From Maribacter polysiphoniae (lineage in GTDB: Bacteria; Bacteroidota; Bacteroidia; Flavobacteriales; Flavobacteriaceae): DNA of 64,000 nucleotides. Position numbers and translations under genes: made by a program. Below are positions 32,928 to 41,436 of the stretch, in pieces (within the stretch, counting starts at the first letter, position 1; the number at the start of each line of letters is the position of its first letter). Under the pieces are notes generated by a model. That model saw only the letters and a program-made list of their open reading frames with translations. It did no database searches and was not told the DNA's origin. The DNA lies in the NCBI RefSeq assembly GCF_003148665.1, contig NZ_QGGQ01000003.1, positions 1-64,000 of the forward strand, written 5' to 3'.

Positions 32928-33908
32928 TCAAAAAATAGGCCTCATTCTTAAATATTCCGTAGTTTTCTTTTTTCTTTCGAAGCTTTTGTAAATATTATGG
33001 ATTTTCTGTTCTGTTTTGTCCATAACTTTTCCGACTTCATTTGCCGAATATCCATTTTCCCAACCATACCATATTAAATCCATTGATTCAAAGGGCATTT
33101 GATAGAAAAAATCTTCTTGGGTCTGTTCAGCGGTATAAGTGTCGGTAGTAGGGGTTCTGTCAATAATTTCCTGTGGAACACCTAGATGGCTGGCCAATTG
33201 ATATACTTGGGTTTTGTACAAATGTCCAATCGGCATTACATCGGCGCCACCATCCCCGTATTTAACAAAAAAACCTTGTTCAACCTCGTGCTTGTTGGGT
33301 GTTCCGATAACTGCATAATGTAATCTTTCCGCATGGTAATAAAGCATTGACATTCTACTTCTTTGTTTAAAGTTAGTAGCGGCCACAATTTGCAAATATT
33401 CCTTGGCAGGGAGTAGTTTGCTAATTGTTTTCCCATCGGGTTTAATAACCGTAATTGAAAAAATGGCAGGAATGTTCTGGTCTATATTCTGCCTTATTTC
33501 GATTTTGGCCTTGTCTATATTTGGGTCAAAATCTGTAATCACACGTCTTATGGCTTCATCCCGTCTTTGGTAGCACCCAAAACCATCCAAGGCATGGGTT
33601 ATATTCTCTTCTAAGATTTTAACGTTGAATGTATCCGCCAATTTTAAGGCTAGGTTTTTACTGTCTTCGCTTGAATCTTGTTCAGGCAGCATAATAGCCG
33701 TTACTTTTGATGGGCCAAAGGCCTTAGCGGAAAGGGCCATACAAACAGAAGAGTCAATTCCTCCACTAATACCAATTACGGCACCTCTACGTTGAAGTTT
33801 AAAGACGACATCATTTCTGAGTTTTTCCGTGATATTATTACATACTTCTTCGATATTTTCAATGTGTAATATATCCTTGGAAAATGGCTTACGATGTTTG
33901 GGGTTCAT
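32928..33908 (-). CDS. NadE-like ammonia/glutamine-dependent synthetase of the adenine-nucleotide alpha-hydrolase fold
   Basis: 326 residues, annotatable as NAD synthase: the PP-loop GISGGIDSSV (46-55) binds ATP, and the family motifs VIGTPNKHEVEQGFFVKYGD and ADVMPIGHLYKTQVYQLA are present. It lacks the nitrilase domain of glutamine-dependent NadE. However, it is longer than housekeeping ammonia-dependent NadE, has an unusual middle region (REQNIDQN-type insert around residues 140-165) and stands inside a biosynthetic cluster beside AsnB and an AMP-ligase. A role in amidating an intermediate rather than in NAD synthesis is therefore likely, though unproven. Separated by 19 bases from asnB. 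Confidence 0.8.
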   Translation of the reverse strand: MNPKHRKPFSKDILHIENIEEVCNNITEKLRNDVVFKLQRRGAVIGISGGIDSSVCMALSAKAFGPSKVTAIMLPEQDSSEDSKNLALKLADTFNVKILEENITHALDGFGCYQRRDEAIRRVITDFDPNIDKAKIEIRQNIDQNIPAIFSITVIKPDGKTISKLLPAKEYLQIVAATNFKQRSRMSMLYYHAERLHYAVIGTPNKHEVEQGFFVKYGDGGADVMPIGHLYKTQVYQLASHLGVPQEIIDRTPTTDTYTAEQTQEDFFYQMPFESMDLIWYGWENGYSANEVGKVMDKTEQKIHNIYKSFERKKKTTEYLRMRPIF

Positions 33909-33927
33909 AATTAATATGGTTTAAAAT

Positions 33928-35907
33928 TTATTTGTCAATTATAGTCTTGTCGAGTATTATCAAATCTTGGTCAGATAAAGGCGGAAAGGACCTTTTTGTA
34001 AACTTGTCATATAATATCTGGGACGAAAGTATGCCTGTCAAGGCCATGTTGTCTATTTCTGAAACCAATTTTTGGATTTTCATTTTCGAAAGTAAGAGGT
34101 TTACATATTGCTTATTGAAGATTCCGGCTTCCTCGATTTTTTCATCACTTAACATATTTTGGAGGTATTGTGGTAGTTCTTCGGAAATAAATGAACTTTT
34201 GATTGGTGCTCTATAAGCTTGTTTTGACCTATTCAGAATTACATCAGGTAATCTGTCCTTCATTATTTTTTTCAAGAGGTATTTCTCATTAAGAATTTTT
34301 AATTTAAGATCAGGGTGTAATTTCATGCAAAATTCAATTACCCTGTGGTCAAGGAATGGGTATCTTCCTTCAACAGAATGTGACATTCCCATTCGATCTC
34401 CCTGTGAGGATAACAGATATCCTGACATGAATAGGGTTATTTCTATCCATTGGGCCTTGGTTAGGTAGTCATACCCGTCTAATTTGTCTGCCAATTTTTT
34501 CTCAAGTTCATTTACGGGATTGTATCCGATAATTCTTTCCTTATATTCTTTTGATAGATAATTGTTTATTCGACCTGTGTTGTTCCATCGCAGTAAATGT
34601 GAATAGATTGGGGAGCATGTCTTATTTAGCTTGTATCCGAAGAACATTTTTAGCATGTTGCTATTGGCATTCTTCATTTGTGGTAAATAAGGATATAGTT
34701 TTTTCAGAAGTAAGGGGCGAAATCTGGATTGTGGGTCTTTTGACCAAAAATGCCTTATTTTGGTTTCTTTGAAAATATTATATCCTCCCAAGAGTTCATC
34801 GGCACCCTCCCCCGTGATAACTACTTTTATGTTTTGGTCCCTAACACTTTTTGCCAACATACCCATTGGGGCAGGGGCTGTCCTTAAAATTGGAGCTTCT
34901 GTATGCCAAACAATATCACTGAAATTATTGGCAATATCTTCAGGACTGCAGGATATGCTCGAATGTGCTGTGTCGAAATATTTTGCTGCGATATCCTGAT
35001 ACGAAGACTCGTCATAATCCTTTTCGGTAAAACCAATAGAAAAAGTCCTAAGTTTGTCGGGGGAAGCATTTTTGATAAATGATGTTGTAACGCTAGAGTC
35101 GATACCCCCACTGAGATAGGCAGCCACTTGAACATCGGCTCTAAGTCTTAATTTTATTGCGTCTGAAAATAAATCATTGAACTCGTTAGAAGCTTCTTGC
35201 AGGTTGGTAAACTTATAATCTTGAGGTTTGCATGTTGGTAATTCCCAATATTTTGCGGTTGTTTTTCCTTTGGAGTTGACTATCATATATGTCCCTGGAG
35301 GCAATTCATAGATGTTTTCAAAAGCTGTATTAGGTGATAAAGAGGTCCAAAAGGTGAAATATTCAGAAAGTGCTTTTGGGCTTATTGTCGCCTCAACTTT
35401 GGGGTATTCCAATAAGGATTTGATTTCTGAGGCAAAAATGAAGGTATTGTCTATTGTAGTATGGAATAGAGGCCTTATGCCTACCCGGTCCCTAGCTAAA
35501 AACAATTCTTTTTTGTTTTTATCCCATATGGCAATCGCGAATTGCCCATTTAATTTATTTAAAAATGCGGATCCAAATTCCTGATATAAATGAACTATGA
35601 CCTCAGTGTCGCTTTGGGTTTTGAAGGTATGTCCCCTTTTTAATAGTTCTTGACGTAATTCAATGTAATTGAATATTTCCCCATTGAAAACGATCCATAA
35701 GGAGGAGTCTTCATTGGTAAGGGGCATGGAACCGGTTGAGATGTCAATAATACTTAGTCGCACACTCCCTAAGGCAATTTCTTTAGATAAGTAGATGCCA
35801 CTCTCGTCGGGGCCCCGATACTTAATGCGGGTCAGCATTTTCTTCAGGATATTGACATTGTCCTCATTTGCATCCTTATAATGATGAAATCCAGCTATAC
35901 CGCACAT
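33928..35907 (-). CDS. asparagine synthase-like glutamine amidotransferase (AsnB family)
   Basis: 659 residues. The N-terminal class II glutaminase domain has nucleophile Cys2 (MCGIAGF), Arg50-type SVRLSIIDIS, Asn75-Gly76 in FNGEIFN and Asp100 in QSDTEV. The C-terminal synthetase domain has the ATP PP-loop AYLSGGIDSSV (263-273) and GEGADELLGGY near residue 357. It uses glutamine nitrogen and ATP to amidate a carboxylate. The length and the C-terminal extension match the AEB-type enzymes of antibiotic and surface-glycan loci more than the 554-residue E. coli AsnB. The cluster context argues that the substrate is a pathway intermediate, but ordinary asparagine synthesis is not excluded. Confidence 0.92.
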   Translation of the reverse strand: MCGIAGFHHYKDANEDNVNILKKMLTRIKYRGPDESGIYLSKEIALGSVRLSIIDISTGSMPLTNEDSSLWIVFNGEIFNYIELRQELLKRGHTFKTQSDTEVIVHLYQEFGSAFLNKLNGQFAIAIWDKNKKELFLARDRVGIRPLFHTTIDNTFIFASEIKSLLEYPKVEATISPKALSEYFTFWTSLSPNTAFENIYELPPGTYMIVNSKGKTTAKYWELPTCKPQDYKFTNLQEASNEFNDLFSDAIKLRLRADVQVAAYLSGGIDSSVTTSFIKNASPDKLRTFSIGFTEKDYDESSYQDIAAKYFDTAHSSISCSPEDIANNFSDIVWHTEAPILRTAPAPMGMLAKSVRDQNIKVVITGEGADELLGGYNIFKETKIRHFWSKDPQSRFRPLLLKKLYPYLPQMKNANSNMLKMFFGYKLNKTCSPIYSHLLRWNNTGRINNYLSKEYKERIIGYNPVNELEKKLADKLDGYDYLTKAQWIEITLFMSGYLLSSQGDRMGMSHSVEGRYPFLDHRVIEFCMKLHPDLKLKILNEKYLLKKIMKDRLPDVILNRSKQAYRAPIKSSFISEELPQYLQNMLSDEKIEEAGIFNKQYVNLLLSKMKIQKLVSEIDNMALTGILSSQILYDKFTKRSFPPLSDQDLIILDKTIIDK

Positions 35908-35925
35908 AAAAAAAGTATTTATAAT

Positions 35926-36198
35926 TTAAAGTTTACTTTTTGTAAAGTCAACGATATTATTGATCGATTCGAAATTTTCAACAATCAATTCATCGTCATT
36001 GGTTGTGATATCGAATTCTTCCTTTAGGAATTCGATTAAAAAAAGAAGGCCCATTGAGTCCAATAGTCCTTCTTCGAAAATTAAGGTATCATCGGCGATA
36101 TCTTCAACATTGGCTAAAGTTGTTTTAATGATATAGTCTTTGATTTTGTTTTTAATATCAATACTGGTAATCATATCTAAAGGATTTTTATTATTCAA
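35926..36198 (-). CDS. acyl carrier protein of the cluster
   Basis: A 90-residue (or 82 if translation starts at the internal ATG at 36174) acidic four-helix carrier protein. The phosphopantetheine serine is Ser48 in LLDSMGLLFL; the canonical DSL reads DSM. Acidic helix II (MGLLFLIEFLKEEFDI) is as expected for partner docking. It is not the housekeeping AcpP, which would be near fabF and shows DSLD. It lies 18 bases above asnB, so it presumably carries the substrate on which the cluster enzymes act. Confidence 0.9.
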   Translation of the reverse strand: MNNKNPLDMITSIDIKNKIKDYIIKTTLANVEDIADDTLIFEEGLLDSMGLLFLIEFLKEEFDITTNDDELIVENFESINNIVDFTKSKL

Positions 36199-36289
36199 TT
36201 ATTTAGGTTTTTGGCACTTGGTTCGTTGACTTATTAAAGTCGAAACATCCTATTTCCAAATGGCTTTCAAGTAGCGTTATGAGTTGAAG

Positions 36290-36910
36290 TTATTTTGCCA
36301 TTTTCATGAGTTTCTTATCCGCATTTTCAAGAAATTCATCTTTTAGTTCTAATAGTTTTTTAGATCGGGCGAAGACTTTTTTAAGAGGGTTTCCCGTGTA
36401 GATAGTCCAGCTATTTAAATTAGTGGTTACTAAAGAAAGAGCTCCAATTGCAACGCCTTTCTCAATAATCACGTTGGGTAGAATTACACTTCCAGCCCCG
36501 ATGATTACATGGGGTTTTATTGTTACTCTTCCTTTTTTGATTTTTTTATATTTATTAGGCACTGTTGGATTGGTTAACGAATTACCTGAGTAGTCATCTG
36601 TCTTACTATATATTTTTACACCTTGTGATAGTCCACTGAAATCATTGATAGTGATGCCTTCAGAGGCTAATAAATAGGAATATGAGCCAATATGGATATA
36701 AGAGCCCAAAGAAAGAAACCCTTCGCCTGTTACAATAATAGAGCATCGGGAGTCGATAATGACATTGTTCCCGATTGATATTCTTTCAAGGCCGACAATG
36801 GTGCAATTTTTAGCTATTCTTACATTGTTTCCAACTGATCCAATGCCAAATGAGCGTAGCTCATTTTCATTGTAATATTCTGTACGAAATGGTTTGGGGG
36901 AATTTGGCAT
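36290..36910 (-). CDS. left-handed beta-helix acyltransferase (hexapeptide-repeat family)
   Basis: 206 residues with hexapeptide repeats throughout (VGNNVRIAKNCTIVG, IGNNVIIDSRCSIIV, IIGAGSVILPNVIIEKGVAIG). A central loop reads GVKIYSKTDDYSGNSLTNPT, the version found in acyltransferases of O-antigen and exopolysaccharide loci, which use acyl-CoA or acyl-ACP donors to modify sugars. The catalytic histidine of classical CatB/LacA enzymes is not at its usual place in that loop. It is the first gene of the minus-strand cluster, 91 bases before the ACP gene. The acceptor is unknown; no glycosyltransferase or sugar-nucleotide gene lies in the window's cluster. Confidence 0.88.
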   Translation of the reverse strand: MPNSPKPFRTEYYNENELRSFGIGSVGNNVRIAKNCTIVGLERISIGNNVIIDSRCSIIVTGEGFLSLGSYIHIGSYSYLLASEGITINDFSGLSQGVKIYSKTDDYSGNSLTNPTVPNKYKKIKKGRVTIKPHVIIGAGSVILPNVIIEKGVAIGALSLVTTNLNSWTIYTGNPLKKVFARSKKLLELKDEFLENADKKLMKMAK

Positions 36911-37213
36911 GAAACATATTTGTTTATCTGATAGATAAAATTATAGCAAAGATGCTATGGGCTAAATGATATTAATCATATGGAGTTGTTCCCTCTAATT
37001 TGGATTTTTCTTTTCAAAAATATCCCCAATGAACAAAGTCAGTGTGCCCATTCTTATGGATTTGTATAGACACTCCCCATAGTCAATACATGGTCGTCGG
37101 TTGTATTCTTTTTCGGGAGTACCGATTCCACTTCCAAAACAGGGTGTAATTAAGTGGTGTATTCATTCGGTTAAAGTTTTCTAAGACTTATCTTTGTTTA
37201 AATTTTATGAAGT
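36911..37213. other. divergent control region between the cluster and the exonuclease gene
   Basis: 303 bases without a gene. On the minus strand TAATTTTA (36943-36936) is a plausible -7 for the cluster. Two small palindromes stand beside it: ATAGCA-AAGA-TGCTAT (36943-36958) and ATGAT-ATTA-ATCAT (36966-36979). On the plus strand TATCTTTG at 37189-37196 is a full -7 element for the exonuclease. The middle shows nothing recognisable. Confidence 0.5.
37189..37196 (+). promoter_or_regulatory. -7 promoter element of the exonuclease operon
   Basis: TATCTTTG, full consensus, 17 bases before the ATG at 37214. Confidence 0.5.
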
Positions 37214-37990
37214 ATGGAGTTAAAATTGACAAGACCGATTTGCTTTTTTGATCTGGAGACCACAGGGACCAATGTAGCCCATGATAGAATCGTAGAGATA
37301 TCCATTTTAAAAGTATATCCCAATGGTAATAAGGAAAGCAAGACCTGGTTGGTGAATCCTGAAATGGAAATCCCTGAAGAGGTCGTTGCAATCCACGGAA
37401 TTTCAAATGAAAAAGTGGCTAACGAACCTACTTTTAAGGAATTGTCCAAGGAGGTTTACAATATGATCAAGGATTGTGACTTGGGTGGTTTTAATTCCAA
37501 TCGTTTCGATATACCCTTGCTGGCAGAGGAAATGCTTAGGGCTGAGGTCGATTTTGATATGAAGAACATGGTCTCTGTAGATGTACAGACCATCTTCCAT
37601 AAAATGGAAAAGAGAACCTTGGAAGCCGCCTATAAATTTTATTGTGAAAAGGATTTGACCGATGCGCATAGTGCAGAGGCCGATACTTTGGCTACTTATG
37701 AAGTGCTATTGTCCCAGTTGGAACGATATCCCGAACTAGAGAATAATGTCAAAAAATTGGCCGAATTCTCAACCCATAAAAAAACGGTGGATTTTGCAGG
37801 GTTCATCGCATTGGATGAGGAAGATGAGGAAGTGTTCGCCTTTGGCAAGCATAAAGGGAAAAAGGTTTTGGAGGTCCTGGATAAGGAACCTGGTTATTTT
37901 GGATGGATATTGAATGCCGATTTTCCGTTATACACCAAAAAAGTTTTGATGCAAATCAAATTGAGTAGATTGAACAATAAGTTGAATTAA
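37214..37990 (+). CDS. 3'-5' exonuclease (DnaQ/epsilon-like) with C-terminal DUF3820-type module
   Basis: 258 residues. Residues about 8-180 are a DEDDh exonuclease: Asp13 and Glu15 in FFDLETTGTN, Asp near 98 in NSNRFDIPLL, and HSAEAD near 150 with the final His and Asp. The last 70 residues (FGKHKGKKVLEVLDKEPGYF then GWILNADFP) form the small basic module shared with exonuclease X C termini and with the free-standing DUF3820 protein at 61508. It probably acts in repair or in proofreading beside DNA polymerase III. Its stop codon is immediately followed by the next gene's ATG. Confidence 0.92.
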   Translation: MELKLTRPICFFDLETTGTNVAHDRIVEISILKVYPNGNKESKTWLVNPEMEIPEEVVAIHGISNEKVANEPTFKELSKEVYNMIKDCDLGGFNSNRFDIPLLAEEMLRAEVDFDMKNMVSVDVQTIFHKMEKRTLEAAYKFYCEKDLTDAHSAEADTLATYEVLLSQLERYPELENNVKKLAEFSTHKKTVDFAGFIALDEEDEEVFAFGKHKGKKVLEVLDKEPGYFGWILNADFPLYTKKVLMQIKLSRLNNKLN

Positions 37991-38905
37991 ATGAAATTCA
38001 CTGTTTTTCTGATTTTTCTTCTGTTTGCCTTAAGTTCAAGTGGTCAGGAAGTTCTTTTTGAAGGTCATGTTTTTGATAACAAAACCAAAGAGCCCATTCC
38101 TTTTGTGAACCTAAGTTTCTTAAACACATTGAAGGGGACCTCTACAGATGAAAAAGGGCATTTTTTTATAGATTTGCCCACGTCCTTTTTAGAGAAACAA
38201 GTGCATATTTCTTCATTAGGTTACAAAGATACCATTGTAATGGCCAAGAACATTTTCAAGGTCAAGCGCTTTGGGATGGTAGCGGAATCCTATGAGTTGG
38301 ATGAGGTTGTGGTGTCCCATTCAATGGGTAATTCCGATGTTCTCAATCCAATCAGTAGTTACAGTCTTACCAGTGGTTTTTCATCATCTTCCACTCCCTG
38401 GGTTTTGGCGCTTTATTTTCCGAATATTGGCGCGCAACAAAAATATTTGGAGAAGGTGACGGTTTTCTTTCAGAAGAATAATAGGTTCAAGAGACCTACG
38501 GCTAAATTTCGTTTGCGGATCTATGATGTCGATCAGGAGACTAAAAAGCCCCAAAGGGATATTTTGAGAAAAAGTATGGTGTTGGAGTCCGATGTTGAAG
38601 AGGATTTTGTTTCCATAGACCTAAGGTCCCTCAATTTGAAAATTCCGAAATCAGGAATATATGTCGGTGTGGAATGGTTGTTCGTACCCTACAATTGGTA
38701 TAGGAACACCGTTGAGCATCCCATTACAAAAAAGAAAATAGAGGAAGATCGATTTGCCCCTACCTTTGGTGCTGTATACAATAAGAACCAGAATTTCAAG
38801 GCCATGGTATATGGTATGGGGGAATGGACCGATTTTAAGGTGAAGTCAAAGGATAATACGCAAAACCTGATTCCGGCTATAAGTGTAAAATTAATTAAAG
38901 AATAA
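37991..38905 (+). CDS. exported carboxypeptidase-like regulatory domain protein
   Basis: 304 residues with a signal peptide (1-18, ending SSSGQ). Residues about 20-105 form a carboxypeptidase D regulatory-like beta-sandwich (FEGHVFDNKTKEPIPFVNLS, GTSTDEKGHFFIDLPT), typical of Bacteroidetes surface proteins and SusC plugs. The remainder is a beta-rich domain of unknown type (FRLRIYDVDQETKKP, VYGMGEWTDFK). It is neither a barrel nor a SusC. The start directly abuts the exonuclease stop and the end lies seven bases before the FAH gene, so five genes (37214-41109) look like one operon of unrelated functions. Confidence 0.85.
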   Translation: MKFTVFLIFLLFALSSSGQEVLFEGHVFDNKTKEPIPFVNLSFLNTLKGTSTDEKGHFFIDLPTSFLEKQVHISSLGYKDTIVMAKNIFKVKRFGMVAESYELDEVVVSHSMGNSDVLNPISSYSLTSGFSSSSTPWVLALYFPNIGAQQKYLEKVTVFFQKNNRFKRPTAKFRLRIYDVDQETKKPQRDILRKSMVLESDVEEDFVSIDLRSLNLKIPKSGIYVGVEWLFVPYNWYRNTVEHPITKKKIEEDRFAPTFGAVYNKNQNFKAMVYGMGEWTDFKVKSKDNTQNLIPAISVKLIKE

Positions 38906-38912
38906 GATTGAA

Positions 38913-39524
38913 ATGAAGATTGTTTGCATAGGAAGGAATTATGCTGCCCATATCGAGGAATTGGCGAATGAGCGTCCAAAGGATCCAGTGATTTTTATAA
39001 AACCGGATTCGGCTGTTTTGCCCAAAGAGCAGGATTTCTATATTCCTGATTTTACCGATAATGTGCATTACGAGGTGGAGGTCTTGGTCAAGATATGTAA
39101 GGTTGGTAAGCATATCGATGCGAAATTTGCCCATAAATATTATGATGAGGTCGGATTGGGTATCGATTTTACCGCAAGGGACCTTCAATCCCAATTGAAA
39201 GAAAAAGGGTTGCCATGGGAAAAGGCCAAAGGTTTCGACGGTTCAGCAGTCATTGGCACATGGTTGCCGAAAGGTGATTTTAAGGATTTGAACGACTTGG
39301 ATTTTACGTTGGAGCAGAACGGACAGGTTGTGCAAAACGGTAATACGAATTTGATGCTTTGGAAGATCGATGAGCTTATTGCCTATGTGTCTTCCTACTT
39401 TACTTTAAAAAAAGGTGATGTTTTATTTACGGGTACACCTGCCGGTGTTGGTCAAATAGCGGCAAATGATTACCTTTCGGGCAAGTTGGAAGGACAAGAA
39501 CTTTTTTCTTTAAAAATAAAATAA
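38913..39524 (+). CDS. fumarylacetoacetate hydrolase family protein
   Basis: 203 residues, the compact FAH/YcgM-like form. The start MKIVCIGRNYAAH and the metal-binding acids in VHYEVEVLVKI (Glu52, Glu54) and DFTARDLQ (Asp) are seen, and FTGTPAGVGQI near the C terminus is the usual GTPxGVG motif. Family members hydrolyse or decarboxylate beta-dicarbonyl acids such as acylpyruvates or oxaloacetate. The substrate is not known; the size and motif pattern fit acylpyruvase or oxaloacetate decarboxylase (FAHD1) types. The stop codon overlaps the next start (TAATG). Confidence 0.93.
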   Translation: MKIVCIGRNYAAHIEELANERPKDPVIFIKPDSAVLPKEQDFYIPDFTDNVHYEVEVLVKICKVGKHIDAKFAHKYYDEVGLGIDFTARDLQSQLKEKGLPWEKAKGFDGSAVIGTWLPKGDFKDLNDLDFTLEQNGQVVQNGNTNLMLWKIDELIAYVSSYFTLKKGDVLFTGTPAGVGQIAANDYLSGKLEGQELFSLKIK

Positions 39525-39862
39525 TGATTTACAATCTTGATAAATTAAATGAAATGGCTGATGGAGATGAAGATTTCATCAATTCTGTGATATCAGTCTT
39601 TCTGGAAGAAGTACCCCAAGACCTTGAGGGGTTAGAGACAGCCCTAGAGGAGCAAGACCATCAACAGGTGTATCAATTGGCCCATAAAATAAAGCCCAAT
39701 GTAGATCTTTTGGGAATGGAGCAAACCAGGGCTATTGCACTTCAAATAGAGACCTTGGGAAAAAACGCTGCGAACATCATTGAAATACGGGAGGTGTTTC
39801 CTTTGTTGAAAAAGGATATCCATCAAGTGGTTTCCGAGTTGAAAAACGATTTTGGTCTATAA
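39524..39862 (+). CDS. histidine phosphotransfer (HPt) domain protein
   Basis: A free-standing 112-residue HPt protein. The phosphorylated residue is His54 in [10 protein letters not shown], on the second helix of the expected four-helix bundle, and [19 protein letters not shown] precedes it as usual. HPt proteins relay phosphate from hybrid histidine kinases to response regulators; no kinase or regulator is encoded in this window. It is joined by one-base TAATG overlaps to the FAH gene before it and cinA after it, so it is made in fixed proportion with them. Confidence 0.92.
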   Translation: MIYNLDKLNEMADGDEDFINSVISVFLEEVPQDLEGLETALEEQDHQQVYQLAHKIKPNVDLLGMEQTRAIALQIETLGKNAANIIEIREVFPLLKKDIHQVVSELKNDFGL

Positions 39863-41109
39863 TGTTTGCTGAAATCATCACCATCGGAGATGAGATCCTT
39901 ATCGGTCAGATTGTTGATACAAATTCTGCGTTTATTGCCAAGGAGCTCAATAAAATAGGTGTATCGGTTTATCAGATCACCTCTGTACAGGATAATCGTG
40001 AACATATTCTTAATGCGCTGGCCGAAGCAAAGGCAAGGGCGCGAATCGTAATCCTTACAGGTGGGTTGGGACCCACCAAGGATGATATTACCAAAAATAC
40101 TTTTTGTGAGTTTTTCAATGACACACTAGTTCAAAACGACGCTGTTCTTCAGCAGGTAAAGGAATTGTTCGCCAGCTTCACGTCAAAGCCCATCACGGAA
40201 ATCAATCGACAACAGGCCTTGGTGCCTTCGAAAGCGACCGTTTTGCATAATGCCAATGGTACTGCCCCCGGTATGTGGATGCAATCTGACGGAGTCGCAT
40301 TTGTGTCACTTCCTGGTGTGCCCTTTGAGATGAAGCGACTCATGATCGAAAAGGTGATACCGAAGATAATCAAGGATTTCAATAGGCCTTATATCCTTCA
40401 TAGGACACTGGTTACTTATGGTATGGGTGAAAGTGCCTTGGCTGAGAAAATCGAGGATTGGGAAGACAACCTTCCTTCTTTTATCAAGTTGGCCTATTTG
40501 CCCAATTTAGGGAAAGTCAGATTGCGTTTAAGCGCAACAGGGGAAGACAGGCAAACCTTGGTAAATGCCGTAGAAGATCAAATCAAAAAGTTGCAACTGT
40601 TGATCGGTGATATAATCTTTGGCACCGAAGATGAGGAAACCTTGGAGGAATTGGTGGCAAAATTATTTACGGCAAAAAAAATGACCTTGGCTACGGCCGA
40701 GAGCTGTACCGGAGGAAAAATAGCGGAACGTATTACGGCTTTATCCGGTGCTTCGGCATACTATAAAGGAACGATCGTAAGTTATGCGACCGAAGCTAAA
40801 ATCAATGTGCTTCAGGTGCCAAAGGCATTGATCGAAGAATATTCGGTGGTTAGTGCGGAGGTGGCAAAAGCAATGGCCTTGAATGTAAAATCCTTATTGA
40901 AAACCGATTTTTCTGTGGCCACCACGGGAAATGCAGGACCGACAAAAGGTGATTCGGATGCAGAGATCGGAACGGTATATATTGCGATCGCAACCCCAAA
41001 CGGGGTGGTTGTTGATAAATTCGTGTTTGGGAAACAGCGGGCGAGGATTGTTCAAAAGGCTGTAAACAAGGCTTTTGAGTTGCTTCAAAAAGAAATTGTA
41101 AAAATCTGA
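39862..41109 (+). CDS. cinA: CinA family nicotinamide-nucleotide amidohydrolase / ADP-ribose pyrophosphatase
   Basis: 415 residues with the full two-domain layout. The N-terminal COG1058 domain (about 1-170, [36 protein letters not shown]) is a molybdopterin-binding-like fold with ADP-ribose pyrophosphatase activity in characterised members; the C-terminal PncC domain (about 260-415, [30 protein letters not shown]) deamidates NMN. It recycles pyridine nucleotides after NAD-consuming DNA ligase activity. The start overlaps the HPt gene. rpmB follows after a separate promoter. Confidence 0.95.
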   Translation: MFAEIITIGDEILIGQIVDTNSAFIAKELNKIGVSVYQITSVQDNREHILNALAEAKARARIVILTGGLGPTKDDITKNTFCEFFNDTLVQNDAVLQQVKELFASFTSKPITEINRQQALVPSKATVLHNANGTAPGMWMQSDGVAFVSLPGVPFEMKRLMIEKVIPKIIKDFNRPYILHRTLVTYGMGESALAEKIEDWEDNLPSFIKLAYLPNLGKVRLRLSATGEDRQTLVNAVEDQIKKLQLLIGDIIFGTEDEETLEELVAKLFTAKKMTLATAESCTGGKIAERITALSGASAYYKGTIVSYATEAKINVLQVPKALIEEYSVVSAEVAKAMALNVKSLLKTDFSVATTGNAGPTKGDSDAEIGTVYIAIATPNGVVVDKFVFGKQRARIVQKAVNKAFELLQKEIVKI

Positions 41110-41117
41110 ACAAGAAT

Positions 41118-41149
41118 TTTGTCCATCACATAAAAATGATATAAATTTG
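41118..41149 (+). promoter_or_regulatory. promoter of the rpmB-rpmG-DUF4295 operon
   Basis: TTTG (41118-41121), 20 bases, TAAATTTG (41142-41149): the most complete Bacteroidetes-type promoter in the window. It starts nine bases after the cinA stop, and the rpmB ATG follows 30 bases below. Confidence 0.7.
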
Positions 41150-41179
41150 CAGCCTGTTTAAAATGAAAAATTAGGCTCA

Positions 41180-41416
41180 ATGTCAAAAGTTTGTGAAATT
41201 ACGGGAAAGAGGGCGATGTTTGGAAACAACGTGTCGTTTTCTATCAATAAGACAAGAAGAAGATTTAATGTGAATCTTTCTAAAAAGCGCTTTTATATTC
41301 CTGAGGAAGATCGTTGGGTTACGCTAAAGGTATCTGCCAAGGCGTTGAAAAGCATTAACAAGAAAGGAATTTCTGCTGTTTTAAAAGAAGCTAAAGCACA
41401 AGGGTTCGTAAAATAA
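41180..41416 (+). CDS. rpmB: 50S ribosomal protein L28 (bL28)
   Basis: 78 residues, basic, with the family start MSKVCEITGKRAMFGNNVS and KTRRRFNVNLSKKRFYIPEE. Only one cysteine is present, so it is the zinc-free form. It is first in the classic flavobacterial string rpmB-rpmG-DUF4295-ftsY. Confidence 0.97.
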   Translation: MSKVCEITGKRAMFGNNVSFSINKTRRRFNVNLSKKRFYIPEEDRWVTLKVSAKALKSINKKGISAVLKEAKAQGFVK

Positions 41417-41436
41417 TCCTAAAAAGATAGATTACA

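Noticed and set aside
31418-36910. Interpretation of the cluster as a standard capsule or O-antigen locus
   Set aside because: No glycosyltransferase, Wzx/Wzy, or sugar-nucleotide gene lies next to it; both flanks are conserved core genes.
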